A stretch of DNA of 64,000 nt from Apoderus coryli (lineage: Eukaryota; Arthropoda; Insecta; Coleoptera; Attelabidae): contig OU452207.1 in the NCBI GenBank assembly GCA_911728435.2, positions 2,294,001 through 2,358,000 on the forward strand, written 5' to 3'. Position numbers and translations under genes: made by a program. The notes beneath the pieces are model-generated. The model worked only from the letters and a program-made list of their open reading frames with translations, did no database searches and was not told the origin of the DNA. Below are positions 1 to 12,094 of the stretch, in pieces (within the stretch, counting starts at the first letter, position 1; every line of letters starts with the position of its first letter).

Positions 1-700
1 TGCAAGTCCTTGTACAGAACTGCCATGATGTGAGAAAAGACATATATGCCTTTGCTTTGTTGACTACGAGAAAGCATTTGACCGAGTTGAACATCCCAAA
101 CTAATGCAGCTCCTCAGGAATCTTGACATAGATCAAAAAGACATCAAATGTATAGAAAATCTATATTGGTACCAGACTGCACAGATTAGGCTCAATAATG
201 AGCTGTCTGATGATATAGAGATCCGGAGGGGCGTGCGATAAGGATGTGGCTTGTCCCCGCTTTGGTTCAACCTGTACTCGGAGGGGGTCTTCCGGGAAGC
301 ATTGGAAGATGCGGAAATCGGTATTAAAGTCGACGGAGTGTGGATTAATAACATACGTTATGCTGCTCATCACTGATAACATGCAAGACTTACAAAGACT
401 GATCGGTCAACAGCAGATTGATGGGTCTAAACATAAACACAAAAAGACGAAGTTTATGATAATATCAAGGAACCTAAATGCGTTTGAAGACTCACAGTTA
501 ACATTCAACGCAAGCGCATAGACAGAGTGAACAAATTTAAATACTTGGGCATGTGGTTATCTGAAGACTGGACCTCTGATATCGAGGTCAAGAGTCGCAT
601 CGAACAAGCCCGACAAGCATTCCTAAGACTGAGGAGAGTATTTAGTTGCTCGGACTTCGATCTTGGTCTGAGGTTTAGAATTCTTTTGAACCACTCTGTA
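1..700 (+). pseudogene. Endonuclease-RT type LINE remnant, cut by window edge
   Basis: The plus strand encodes broken pieces of a non-LTR reverse transcriptase. The window opens in the palm domain: VDYEKAFDRVEHPKLM near 60-110, then LYWYQTAQIRLNNE near 160-195, a G-C-x-L-S-P motif near 240-260, and the R-Y-A block near 355 where the catalytic YADD should be (it reads YAAHH, so the two Asp are gone). The later conserved block around KFKYLGMWLSEDWTSDIEV follows near 530-590. Frames change several times and in-frame stops occur, for example at about 238. This is the same broad family as the better copies at 13818-15791 and 54486-55325. The 5' part lies outside the window. Confidence 0.85.
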
Positions 701-1369
701 TAATTTTCTAAAATAGAAGATCTTTTGTTGTTCGGCGGTGGAGGAGCAGGGACGTCGTTAATTACTTGATGCCAAATGACCATGGAAATCAAAAATACCG
801 AATAATCAGATTCAACCATTCATTTTGTTGATAAAACGCGTCTTCGTAAAATTAAAACTTTCCAATTAAAAAAAGTAAATAAAGAGTGAGTCTCGGTCTC
901 GGTTCCATTTAGACTGTTACGACAAATTAAATAAAGTTTAATTACAAATTGACTATATAAAGCGAAATATATACCGTATAGACTAAACACAATGCTATAT
1001 AAAGTCGCTCTATTACAATAAACAAGAGGTAATTTAAGTTTTTACTGCGTGAAAAGTTATTACGGGAAATGGAAAAACACTTTGCTTTCTGAAATTATTC
1101 CTGTATTATAATGACGTCGACGATAGTGCTGCGGTGTCATTACTTAGTCTGTCTAAGTTTATTTTTAATTTTTGCCTATGGATAATTTTATGGCCTTGAC
1201 CTGTCTCTGATATTACTGCAGCATATACCTACTAGCTTATTGAAGACCTGAGAATGAAAAGCGGATGAAAGCCAAAAACAAACTTTCGAGAAAAACGAGA
1301 AAAACCTATGAAAATTTAGTTTTCTTTTTAAGAATATTGATTTTCTATATGTTATATTTATTATTAAAT
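700..1369. other. No gene seen
   Basis: AT-rich sequence between two LINE remnants. I see no coding motif, RNA gene or clear repeat boundary. Part of it may be the 3' untranslated region of either neighbour. Confidence 0.5.
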
Positions 1370-2590
1370 TTAAAATAATTTGCAGTAGAGGTTAATTATT
1401 TTACATTCTTTAAATTTAGGTCTGACATCCTCTCTAAACTTTAAATCGGTCATTATTCGAACCACTCGTCTTTGGATTGCGAATACCCGACTAGCATGAC
1501 AAGAGTGTCCCCAAATTGACAAAGCATATGAAGCCACACTGTGAAAAAGGCCAAAATATGCTGATTTCAAAACATTAAAAGAGACTTCACCCTTCAAGCA
1601 TCGCAACATGAACACAATCTTAGACAACTTGGCAATGGTAACCTCGACATGACCCGCCCAGGTTAGCTTTTGGTCCAAAGTGACACCCAAAAACTTTACC
1701 AGACCATCAGAAACAGCAACATCCGTCTCACGTAATGTAAATATTTTAGTAGCTGTTTTATTGGCATTCATACAGAGTTTGTTAGCTGCAAACCAGTGAG
1801 CAGCCCTCGAATTAATCATACTTGAGGCCAGAACATCACTCGACAGTTCAACATCGACAATAGTTGAATCGTCTGCAAACAATGTCAGGCCAGCGCATGG
1901 CAGATGTAGCGGTAAATCATTAATGAAAATCAAAAACAATAGAGGTCCGAGCACCGAGCCCTGTGGGACTCCACAAGAGCTCAACAAGGGCTGAGAAGAC
2001 TTTGACTCAAACATCGTTACAACATTCCTACCAGTGAGATAGGAACTCAGCAAACGAATCGAATTCGCACTCATACCGTATCGCTCCAGTTTATCCAACA
2101 AGATATCGTGTGAGATGCAATCAAACGCCTTTGTTAAATCAAGAAAAGAAGCCCCCACAAGCCTTCTACTCTCAAAAGCGGTCAGAACGCTATTTATAAA
2201 GTTTTCTATAGCTGAAACGGTGTTAAGTTTCGGTCTAAATCCAAATTGTTTCGGAGAAAATAAATTATTTCTTTCAAAATAGTTGGCTAATTGTTTAAAG
2301 AGTATCTTTTCAAAAATTTTGCCTAGAACAGGCACTATAGAAATAGGGTGATAGTGTTCAATTCATCTGGAGATCCTTTTTTGAATAACGGTATAATTTT
2401 GCTAAATTTCAGACAACTCGGAAACATACCGGATGAGATCGCCAAATTAATCAATATTGTCAATGGTATAATTCTTATATCCTTAATATATTTCATGATT
2501 ACGATATTCAAATCAAAAATGTCGTTCGAGCTTTTATTTTTAAAATAGTTTATTATATCTCTCATCTCAATAAGAGATATTTCATTAAAC
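1370..2590 (-). pseudogene. Jockey-like LINE reverse transcriptase, frameshifted
   Basis: The minus strand encodes most of an RT domain. The N-terminal piece (2565-2335) has the fingers motif KIIPLFKKGSPDELN; the main piece (2335-1370, 321 residues) continues with VLGKIFEKILFKQL, the palm motif FLDLTKAFDCISHD, the GVPQGSVLGPLLFLIFINDL motif and the catalytic FADDS. A one-base frameshift near 2335-2345 breaks the N-Y-R-P-I-S motif; reading across it restores continuity. The C-terminus stops early (residues CKLF), so the last part of the usual C-terminal region is missing. The 5' end is truncated near 2590, at an A-rich run. FADD and PQGSVLGP are typical of the jockey/CR1 group. It is not functional as it stands. 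Confidence 0.9.
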
Positions 2591-2599
2591 TCAAAAAAA

Positions 2600-3903
2600 A
2601 AAAGTCAAAAATAACGCAAAAATTTAGAAAAGGGAGTTTAGCACTTTTTCACTTTTCATACTCATTTTAGAGAAATGTAAATAAAACGCATTGTAAATAC
2701 AAAAAAAGTCAGTATATTACCAAAAAACTTGAAAAATCTTATTAGGTTCACTTGATTTGAATAATCGGCTATGCTAAAAAAATAAACAACTTTTATTCTA
2801 CTTCGCAATCGTCACAATCTGAATCTTCAGATTCAGCCACTGGACAATCAGTATTAGTGATAAACGTTTCTTACGATTCCTGGTGGAATATATATACTTC
2901 TTTCATTTTGCTTCCATGTTTTAAAATTTGTTAACCTTTTTTTCAGCTTGATTTTTCTTTCACCATTTGCAGAAAACTCACTACTATCACTATGAACATA
3001 GTTAGGATCTTGCAAACTATCGTCCGAATTTATTTCGTCCATTTTATAAGAGAACCTCTTGCACACTGACTTCTGATAAACAATAAACAGCCGAAATAAT
3101 TACACCGTTGAGTATGATAACTGAACAAGTGCGGATGTTATTCTCTTCTCATACCCAAGGGCAGCTATTTTTTGTTATACAAAATCGCACAAAAAGCTAC
3201 TTTTCGTAAAGATGATCGTTATCCACTTTTTATTCTCAGGTCTTCAATTGTGTTTATTGTACTCGTATTATCACCGTTATGCTATTTGTACCTTTTATAT
3301 TTTTTAGGGCAATCACTAAATAATGCTTTTGACCATGTTGTGTCATCACTATACATATTCAAACATTCTTATCTAAAACTATGAAAATTCGTTTAACAAA
3401 TGCTTTGGAACTGCAGCTGCTTGAATTTTTGTAATACCTTATATGGACCTTGTCTACTATAGATTGACAAAGATCGCATTCTATGGGTTCAGAAGTCTTG
3501 CTTAATGAAACCCGAAAATTTGAAACTGTTAGCTACAAATTAAAGGAGACGGAATGGCTCTCATTGTAAAATCGGAGACTGATCCACGCGTCATGCCTTT
3601 ACTAATCAATTCTTACGTTTATGCATCCTCCATACCTTTACCATAATAAAATAAGTTATCGATCTGATGTCCACCGTCTGAACTTGAGGTATATAGAGCT
3701 TTACACTGACTGATCGTCATTCGGAAGTAAAAGTTAATAATTCCTCATACCAAATATTTCATTTTTATTTTTTTTATGCTTAAAGAAAAAAGTAGTAAAT
3801 TTTTCATTTGGTAAACATTTTTGCACATTTATAACAAAGAAATCATTCATAATATCTTTACACTTGTGAGTGACAATAAACAATAAGTTAGTTTTGGGAA
3901 AAT
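2600..3903. other. Mostly unassigned; possible coding scrap on minus strand
   Basis: The only candidate is a minus-strand ORF at 2854-3066. It is acidic at the start (EINSDDSLQDPNYVHSDSS) and then basic (KIKLKKRLTNFKTWKQN). This resembles the N-terminal style of the DDE-like protein family found at 20938-21860, but it is short and I would not call it. The rest, 3070-3900, shows nothing recognisable and no clear terminal repeat of the mariner gene that follows. Confidence 0.3.
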
Positions 3904-6012
3904 ATGGAACATCTTTCTGTAGAACAAAAGGTTGAGATGATGTTGCTCGATGGAGAATGTCACAGAAATATCGATAATGCCGTAGCATTGTATATGCAAC
4001 GTTTTCCAGAAAGAAATCCTATATCCTGCGCTACATTTTACCGTGTTGTGAAGGATTTTAGAGAAACCGGAAATGTACAGCCGAAAAAACGAACTCGACG
4101 AGCTACTGTTAGTGGTGAAAATAATGAAATCGCAGTATTGGCGGCTATTGCTGTGAATCCGCATGTTTCTTGTCAAAGAATTTCCCGAGACTCTGGAATT
4201 TCTAAATCAAGCATTCTTAGGTTATTAAAGCGTCATAAATTTCACCCATATCACATTGCTTTGCATCAAGAACTTCATGGTGATTATTTTGAGAATCGAG
4301 TCAGATTTTGTCAGTGGGCACGAGAACAAATTCGATTAATCAGAAACTGTTTCTTTAGTGTGTTGTTTTCGGACGAATCTGGTTTTACAAACCATGGACA
4401 TGTGAATCACCACAACCTGCATTATTCTGTCGAAAATCCGCGGTGGTTAAGAGAAGTGGAACAACAGCGCGTTTGGAGGGTGAATGTATGGTGTGGAATT
4501 CTTGGAGATAGGTTGATTGGTCCATATTTTAAAACTTTGACTGCCACGTCATGTTCACTGGAGGGTCGCTAAGGCCACGCGTTTTTTTATATAGAAATTG
4601 AACTAAATGCCTACACAACACTCACTTATATATACTAGGTGTTAATTTCATTGATATTATGGCCTTAACGCCAGTGTGTAAAAAATATACACATGGCCTA
4701 TAAGCGGAAAAAATACCTAGCGCCACATGTATACGACGATATACACATTTTAAATCTGGAAAAGGTTCCTGGAAGAGTCGAAGGCAAAACAAAACCGGAA
4801 GCCGTGGTTGACTGTAGTCAACCTTTTGCTTTATTATAATAAAACAAAAGGTTTTCTTGACATCTCGGACCAGTTATCGTCGTATTCCTTCTCGGTAAGG
4901 TGCAACATCAAGTAGTACAAGAAAGTGTAATAAACGCATGTTATCTATACAACAAAAACTAATCGCAAAAAGTTAGCATTATCGATTTCAAGGAGAAATT
5001 GTGTTTGAGGCTGCTGTCCATTGGCAAAAAAATATTCCTGCACCAGATTGTCTACCTCCACAAGTACACAAATTGAATTAAGTAGCAAAAAAAGCCGTTG
5101 TGTTATTTACTACCAAGGAAATAAAAACCAAACTTACCACTAAATGCCAAATGTGTGTTGTCAAATATCTCTCTTAGACTGCTTTTTGCCAGACACAATA
5201 TTTTGCGTAAAATAAATCTTCGACACTAATTAAAATTATTTGTTGTATTTCGATTAATGTATTTATATTTAGGTATTATAATAAGTCCTAATCTACCAAA
5301 TGTATTTAATTTCACAAAAAAATAGTGCCTAAGTAATAAAATTATCAATAAAATATTTAACTTTTATCAAAAGTTGGCGCTAAAATTATTTTATCATAGC
5401 CCCACGCCTCGCTAAACAATATCCCATAAGAAATGCACGTAAATCGTGCTACTCTAGCATACACACGGCGCAATATTCATGATCGCATGTGTATACCAAA
5501 ATATACACGTGGCGATCTGGTCTAGGCTACTGTGTATACTCAAAGATACACACGGCAGTCAAAGTGATTTATTGAAGGAACATTGGATGTACAAAAATAT
5601 CAGCAGTTTCTGGTGCAGCATTTACCCCTTCTTCTTGAAGATATACCACTCCAAGAACGGGCAAATACGTGGTTTCAACATGATGGCTGTCCTGCCAGAA
5701 TTTCCCGTGAAGTGCTGTCATGAATACCCTGATCGATGGATTGGAAATGGTGAACCCGTTGTGTGGCCTGCTAGGGCACCTGATTTAACGCCCCTCGATT
5801 TCTTTTTATGGGGAAGTATTAAAGAAGTAGAACACCGGAAAATATGATGGAACGCATTAGAAATGTTTGCAGAAATGTGACCAGAGAAAATATTATTCCG
5901 AGACAGAATCCTTCATAACGCAAATTGATAAGTGCATTGAAGTTGGAGGGCATCATTTTGAGCATATAGCAATAAATTTGAAGGTTTTGTCGAGACCTTT
6001 TTCTTTTGTGTA
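3904..6012 (+). pseudogene. Mariner-type transposase gene split by a piggyBac-like insertion
   Basis: The first part (3904-4530) encodes about 209 residues of a Tc1/mariner transposase: an N-terminal helix-turn-helix region (AVALYMQRFPERNP), a second HTH region with SGISKSSILRLLKRHKFHPYH, the first catalytic motif FSDESGF, then VNVWCGILGDRLIGPYF. The frame is then broken by an inserted element (4532-5567). Coding resumes at 5572 with IEGTLDVQKYQQFL, the second Asp in WFQHDGCPA and the third in WPARAPDLTPLDFFLWG. Removing the insert rejoins the frame at PYF-IEG. Extra frameshifts lie near 5708 and 5830, and the end has the usual GGHHFEH motif near 5950. So the gene was probably already decayed, or has decayed since. 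I could not find its terminal repeats. Confidence 0.88.
4532..5567 (+). mobile_element. Internally deleted piggyBac-like element
   Basis: The 1036-bp insert has inverted ends: ACTTTGACTGCC at the left and its complement at 5552-5565. Subterminal CACACGGC/CACGTGGC-like motifs repeat near both ends. A TTTA flanks it on both sides (4528-4531 and 5568-5571). If TTTA is the target duplication, this departs from the canonical piggyBac TTAA, although TTAA also occurs at 4529-4532. Inside, plus-strand pieces match piggyBac transposase: GRVEGKTKPEAVVD near 4770-4810, then in another frame LDISDQLSSYS near 4852-4885, and ESVINACYLYNKN near 4922-4960. D-x-S-D-Q and V-I-N-A-x-x-L-Y are hallmarks of that family. 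The catalytic N-terminal and central regions are missing, so it is non-autonomous. Confidence 0.8.
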
Positions 6013-6022
6013 ATAATAGCAA

Positions 6023-7531
6023 ATAAATGTTGTAAAAAATGTTATTATTTCAATCGGAATGAAAAAATGTTGTTAACAAAGTTATTTGTTTTTTTTTCTA
6101 TAGAATACGATTCTGTAATAAAAAAATCTATGTTTCTATTCAAAAAACCAAAGTTGACCTTGAGATAACCTTGAAACGGTTGATAAACTCGCCAATTTGA
6201 ACTTTTTTCCGAAAAATGTGCCGTTTTTAAGATATAAGGCTGTCTATGTATGTGTACAAATTCTACATGAAAGTAAACATCATACGTATAAATACCTATC
6301 AAGGAATTTTCCAAACCGGAAGTCATTCAACATTTCAGCAGAATCCATAATTCAAAATATCCCAAGGCAATTTCAAACCAAGCAAAACATTTAATATTAG
6401 AGAATGACCGAGAAATACACTTCCTCTACCATTCCCTTAACCGTTTCCTTATAATGTAACTGTGTCTGTGTATGCCTCCATGCTCTCAGTTGCATGTATG
6501 TCGTGTACTTACATAATAGATACATCCAGATACAAAGTACCTAAATGTTTCCCATGAGCAAATATAGACCTCATAATTTTTCGTCTATTACTTCCTGGCT
6601 ATATATGAGATGTTTGTAACGTAAAGGAGAAAACTGTTTTCTCTCGTTTCTATACCAGAGACTTTTTGGCCTTGGCTAACGATCGAACTAAGAATACGCT
6701 CATAAAACTCGATGTTTTATAGTACGGTTTTTTGAATGATGGCCAGAGGCAGGACAAATGACTTTACGTAGGGACATTATTTATTTAAATAAATGTTACA
6801 ATTGAATATATTATTTGTATTTGTAGAAATCTTATTGAGGTTTACCTAAAATTCACATTCTAGGGTTAATTTCATGGCAATTCGACGTCGAACTTTTAAT
6901 TCGCATAGGTTTTTAGAAGTATCGTGAAAATGCCTAAAACGTGACAGGTATTTCTCTAAATAGAAGCATTTGTTAGCCATACATTGCTGAATTAAATGGC
7001 AACCATAGGCGTCCGAAGAGACATTTTTTAATCAAAACTTTTTTCCACTATTTTTTTCGAGAATTTTGACATTATTTTTAGAAAATAGGAGGTTTCCGAC
7101 ACCTACCTATAAGGTACACTTGTTTCAAAAAAAATAAGTTTCAATTTCGCATTAGAAGGTTGACCTGGACTCGCCATGATATCCACTCTAGAATTTGTGG
7201 CTTTCGTTTGGTCCATTAGTTACTGGAGACCCTGTATGAAAATTTTGGATTAGTTGTAATATACAGGGTGTCCCAAAACTGGGTCAATCCATTAACCACA
7301 GATTGCTTGAGCAATATGAATTGCACTTTTCTTATGCCATTTTCCATTTTAGATCTTCATGTTCGATATACAGGGTGCCAAAATTTGATTTCTCAATAAG
7401 TTTCTAATCGTCGCCTTTATATGAAACTTGGTACATTAATATGAGACCTTTGAACACACGAAATAATTATTTTTGCTGATATATTTTTCGTTTCAAAAAC
7501 TGCAGATGGTTTCATCATAAAATTATCTTAT
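6023..7531. other. Non-coding; mariner-end fragments
   Basis: No coding motif is seen. Copies of the CAGGGTG terminal motif appear at about 7262 (ACAGGGTGTCCCAAAAC) and 7371 (ACAGGGTGCCAAAATTT), and a reverse one (GACCCTGTA) lies near 7231. These look like clustered ends of mariner-derived MITEs, but I could not pair them confidently. Confidence 0.45.
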
Positions 7532-8526
7532 TTGCTGCAGGATGATCTGATTAGACTTATGCATTGGTGTGACCGAAATGAAATGGTGCTTAATGCTTCA
7601 AAGTGTTTCTATGTGGGTTTTCATCGTGCGAGGGAACCTTTCTTGTATGAGTACGTTATCTCCGACACTCGCTTGACTTGTAGGACTTTTGTGGTTGATC
7701 TTGGTGTTAGGATAGATCATTCCTTGACCTTTGTGGATCACATAAATTGCATGACAACTAAGGCATTGAAAATGTTAGGATTTATTAAACGTATTACTTC
7801 TGATTTCACAGATATAAGATCGATTAGACTGCTATACAATGCATTGGTCAGACCACATTTGGAATATGCATCGGCGGTTTGGAATCTGTCTTACGCAAGC
7901 AAGACAGTATTGAGAGGGTTCAGCGTAAATTTTTAAGATTTATGCATTTTAAGCTTGGACGTCCTCCACCGCCAGATTATACTTACGACTACTTTTCACT
8001 GTGCGATGATTTGAGATTGACCATTTTGGCTGAGCGGAGAAGCGTGAAGGATCTGATTGTTTTGTACAGGGTGTTGAATGGTTTAGTCTCCTCTTCGCAC
8101 TTATTGTGCGAGATTACCTTTCGCGTTCCAGTGCGTCGGGTCAGAGGTACTCGGCTGTTTCATGAGCCGTTCTGTCGCAGAAATTGTACGTCTCATGGAT
8201 TTATTCCACGAGTTTTGAGATCGGCTAATCGTCACCTGACTGTCGATCCGGATCTCGATTTTTTTTCACCTTACGGTGAGTTTGTTAAGGGTTTGCGACA
8301 ACGTCATCACATTCGCTAAGACATTTTGTTTTATTTTTATTAATGTGCTATTGTTTGATATTTCATTTTTATGTTCAGCTCTTCAAGATGTTTAAATTTT
8401 TGTAGCTGTATGCTTATTATTGAATTATTGTTTTTATGGTTCTGTAATCTTGATGTAATTAAATTCATATTTGTGTTTTGTATAATGGACTTAAGTCCGT
8501 AAATGAATAAATAATAATAATAATAA
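7532..8526 (+). mobile_element. 5'-truncated LINE with (TAA)n tail
   Basis: Coding starts abruptly just after the catalytic region (LLQDDLIRLMHWCDRNEMVLNASKC is the usual post-YADD block). It continues through the thumb/C-terminal region with DLGVRIDHSLTFVDHI and LVRPHLEYASAVWN. A single-base indel near 7880-7930 shifts the frame; the second piece, SIERVQRKFLRFMHFKLGRPPP to FVKGLRQRHHIR, ends with a stop at 8317-8319. A 3' UTR of about 185 bp leads to a TAA repeat tail at 8503-8526. Abrupt 5' truncation plus a trinucleotide tail is the expected product of target-primed reverse transcription. The tail type suggests the I/jockey side of the LINEs. With only one indel, this copy is fairly young. 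Confidence 0.88.
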
Positions 8527-9330
8527 ACTCACCTTTTATTGTGAAAATTAAATTTTTGGTAACGCACCTATATAAAATGGTTTCTATATGCATAGACGGC
8601 AGGACGCCGCTGATCTTTTGAATGTTTCCACACCAGCAAGTATGTATAACTTTATATGGTGAGAAAGCCTGCAAACCTTAGATAACAAGTTATTGCTTGT
8701 TCTAAGAGAAACCGTCGCGTCGTGAGCATAGGATTTTTTGCTTCTTGTTCTATATACCACATAGCGTTTGTGATCTAGCTTTTCTCTATAATATGACCAT
8801 AGAAGATGTGTTAGTTACATTGTAATTTTTATGGATATTAACACAAAGTGATGTGTATCATTAATCCAGTGATTGTGTAGCTGGAATATTGTAACTAATT
8901 TATTTACACTTAATAACTAAACACTTAAATAAACTAATAACTTAAAAGAACTATTTATATTTCACAACACTGTTCTGAACTATGGACTATTCATTTCATT
9001 ACTGGCTGTCTGTCCCTCTCATGCTCGCTTTATATATGATTTGTTTCATTCTCGTAAATACTTGTTGGTTCTACAACATTCTGGCGCGCTTACGTCTATT
9101 CCATACCTAAACGGTAAGCGAGGCACATTCTACCAAATTAACACAGCGCTGCCCCGGACGAGGTACAGCATACTAAATCTGTACAGTGTCGCCTCCCGTT
9201 AGTTTGAGTCGCGAGATTTCCAGAACATGTAACTGTATGTCACATATCGATTTTTTTCTTCATTTTGAAATCGTTCTATGTTATGTAGAGACTACTATCA
9301 AACGTAATTTTAAGTCTGTTTTTTTAAATG
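8527..9330. other. No gene seen
   Basis: No coding motif, RNA gene or repeat boundary was recognised here. The part nearest 9330 may be the 3' UTR of the minus-strand LINE remnant that follows. Confidence 0.45.
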
Positions 9331-9337
9331 CACCTTA

Positions 9338-9960
9338 TCACGCCCTCTCCTGTCGAAGGTTGGCGATCCAAATGGCAATTGTAGCTCGGGAAACTGCAGC
9401 ACTAAAGATTTCTGCAGACGAGCGGGCGAACCATCTCCTCAAATCCCTCAGCCATGAGTTCTGGCGTCTTCCTACTGATCTTTTCCCTTGTACTTTGCCC
9501 TCTATTATGAGGCATAATATTTCGTATTTATCACCTCTCATCACATGACCCAGATATTGCATTTTTCTTTCCTTGATGGTGTTCAGTAGTTCTTTTTGTT
9601 TGTGCAAGCGCTGGAGTACTTCATCGTTGGTGATACTTCGTACCCATGAAATTCGCAGCATCCGTCTATACATTTACATTTCGAAGGCTTCTATTCTCTT
9701 TTCGGTCTGTAAATTTAGTGTCCAGCTTTCACATCCGTAGAGTAGGACGGAGAAGACGTAACATCTGGAGGTCCAGTCTTGTAAAAAATGATTTCATACT
9801 CATGAATCAATCCTTGAAAGTATTTCCCTTTTCGGGTCGCACTGATTATTGATGTGAACTCCCAAATATTTTATTGAGGTCACTTGTTCAATTGTGCATT
9901 TATTGGAGTCTTAGAAAAGATCAATAGTTTGGTCTTCGAGACATTGAGATGCAATACCGG
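9338..9960 (-). pseudogene. Endonuclease-RT LINE, C-terminal remnant
   Basis: The minus strand has the C-terminal signature of this LINE family. From high to low coordinates: LNVSKTKLLIFSKTP, IKYLGVHINNQCDPKRE, then in another frame CYVFSVLLYGCESWTL, EAFEM and MYRRMLRISWVRSITNDEVLQRL, then KMQYLGHVMRGDKYEI and GRRQNSWLRDLRRWF. At least two frameshifts and a stop (between EAFEM and MYRRM) disrupt it. It is a different subfamily from the copies at 13.8 kb and 54.5 kb. Confidence 0.85.
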
Positions 9961-9979
9961 GCCCCTTGAGGATACCGGG

Positions 9980-10010
9980 CCAGTGTTCCGTGGAACACGC
10001 GGAACACTGG
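9980..10010. repeat. Perfect 11-bp hairpin
   Basis: CCAGTGTTCCG and its exact complement CGGAACACTGG are separated by 9 bases. The motif ATACCGGGCC occurs twice just upstream (about 9954 and 9973). CAGTGTTCC-type sequence resembles hAT terminal repeats, so this could be two hAT ends facing each other, but no element body is visible. Confidence 0.45.
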
Positions 10011-10568
10011 TCACTACACCCCTGTTGTTATTGTCTCTCAATATTGTTCCTTGATGTTTTCTGTGCCTGGTTACAACTTAGTAAGTACTTAGTTAACTAC
10101 AGATACAAATTATCCAAATACATATTCACAATTGCTGATAATATTTATGTTTGAAAACAATCTCTAATTACACTGTAATTTCATAATTTAGTTTAATTAG
10201 CCTGATATGTCATACTCAATTCTATAAAGCTGAATTAATTGAGGCAATAATTTAGCGACAGCGAGATATTCGCTGTATAATAGCCTGCTAGATACGTAAC
10301 AAACACAACATATTATCTATCTACTACCTAGCAACGTTGTTTTACATATTATTACATGCGTGGCTTTGAGGTGCTTTTAATTGGACATTTAGACAAAAGA
10401 ACTCATTTCGTAGTATTATATTTATGTTAAATATACAGTATGTAGCACTTGAGATGAAAACACCGGTTATATTTTCGCTAAATGAAGAAAGTAACATACA
10501 TGTTGAATGCTCATATTTACGAATTCATGAAAAATGCCAATTCTTGATGTCTTGTTCACTCATACTGT
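10011..10568. other. No gene seen
   Basis: AT-rich filler up to the start of the mariner-type copy at 10570. No motif was recognised. Confidence 0.45.
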
Positions 10569-10569
10569 A

Positions 10570-12094
10570 CAGGGTGGGCAAATTTCGATGTTTTTATACG
10601 GTACAGCCTAAACCGTAATAGATAGAGCCGGATAGAGCAAAACTAAGTGACACGTCACGTTCGATTTTTTGAGCTTAGTTTAATGCTATAATCGGAGCGC
10701 GGCTAACTTGATCAGTTTTCTTTATTTTAATTTTTTGTCATTTTCTTTTATATTTCGGTTGTTATTAGAGTTACGGGAAAAGTGTTTGTATAAAAGTTAG
10801 AGATAATTTGATGCTTAATGCAGTGCGTATCAAGAATTTTTTTCGAAGTCCAATTGTTCAAGATATAATATAATAATCTTTATTTTCAACATACATACAA
10901 TAGCAATGTTTGGTACAAAATAAATCCTTAATAAATATAATTGTCGAAAATAAATCAAAGGTCCCACTGAAACCTGTTTGTGCGTGGTTTCGACCGCCAG
11001 ATTTAGTCTCTCTAGTTTTGCTGAATTTAACAAAATATACACTTTCTTATACAGAGAACATAGATTATACATCCTTATTATAACAACAGAACTAAATTAC
11101 CACTCCCTACTAATTACTAAAAAATTCATACTGCATTAATACTTAATAAACAAATTAAATCAATACTAATTCGATTACTATATACAACCACAAAACCAAA
11201 GAAAAACCTTTTGGATACAAAAAAAAAAGAAAAAAATTAAAAATCGATAATTTTATGCAATGTGTTTTTTGAATTTAGTACCCACTCTCTTAGATGTTTT
11301 TTAAACTTGAACTTATTATTTATTTTATTAAGACCCACTGGCATTTCGGAGTACAATCGCGGAGCCAAAAACCGAAACGAACGCTGGCCCAACTTTTTAT
11401 TTGCTCTTAGGTGCGCATATTCTCTTTTCTTTTTATATCTTGTATTATGAAAATGTTGAATATTCGACAATACTCTGTAACAGTACAACTGTCGAACATC
11501 CATCAACCTACTTTCTTTAAACAGCAAATCGCTTGAGAATAATCTTTTCTTATTTAAAATAACTTTTATTATTAATTTTTGGACAGTCTCTAAAGATTTT
11601 AGATGAGTTTTATATGCTGAACCCCAAGCATATATTCCATATTGAATTAATGATTGCATCAAAGCATAATACACTGTTATTAATTGGGTTTTAGTTAATA
11701 TTACTTTAAGTTGGTGAAATTTGAAAACTAAAAATCGTACCTTTTTTACCAGTTGATTGATATGCTTGTCCCACTTGAGAAACCTATCAATTTCAACTCC
11801 TAGATATGCAATACTGTCTACTTCATTTATTAGAGTTACATCTGATCTTTCTTTAATTGCTATCAACTTTGTTTTCTTAAATGGGACACCCTATATATTA
11901 AAGCATCAGTAGATTCCAAATTTCATTCCCTTTACAACCATGCATGACAAGTAGCTACATATTTAGTAAAACTTAATAAAAATAAATAAAAACCATATTA
12001 TATTCCAAGTAAAATAAATTTTAAGTAGGCTTGTGTCTTATTGAAAACAATTTAATGTCAAATAACAGATTATTGATACTGTCATTTATTAACC
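10570..12094. mobile_element. Long-TIR mariner end, interrupted by a LINE
   Basis: From 10570 (CAGGGTGGGCAAATTTCG, preceded by TA) the sequence matches the left end of the element at 40389-42673 for about 290 bp, up to CAATTGTTCAAGATAT. The match resumes at about 11866 (GCTATCAACTTTG, then AAATGGGACACC) and runs to TTATTAA at 12094. The gap holds a minus-strand LINE. The end at 12094 is where a piggyBac-like element has inserted at a TTAA. By comparison with the 42.35-kb copy, that site lies just before the transposase start codon. Nothing of the transposase itself is found downstream. Confidence 0.8.
10867..11866 (-). mobile_element. 5'-truncated LINE nested in a mariner copy
   Basis: A 209-residue minus-strand ORF (11866-11237) encodes the C-terminal part of a jockey/CR1-type RT protein: SIAYLGVEIDRFLKWDKHI, LITVYYALMQSLIQYGIYAWG, LETVQKLIIKVIL and a basic end, FKFKKHLREWVLNSK. 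The catalytic domain is absent because of 5' truncation. A 3' UTR of about 370 bp reaches an AT-rich end at about 10867. The ORF is uninterrupted, unlike most LINE pieces here, so this insertion is relatively young. At the 5' junction about 14 bases (AAAACAAAGTTGAT on the minus strand) are shared between LINE reading frame and mariner sequence, consistent with microhomology-mediated joining. Confidence 0.8.

Noticed and set aside
2854..3066. N-terminus of a third DDE-like family member
   Set aside because: Acidic then basic composition fits loosely, but it is too short and lacks any defining motif.
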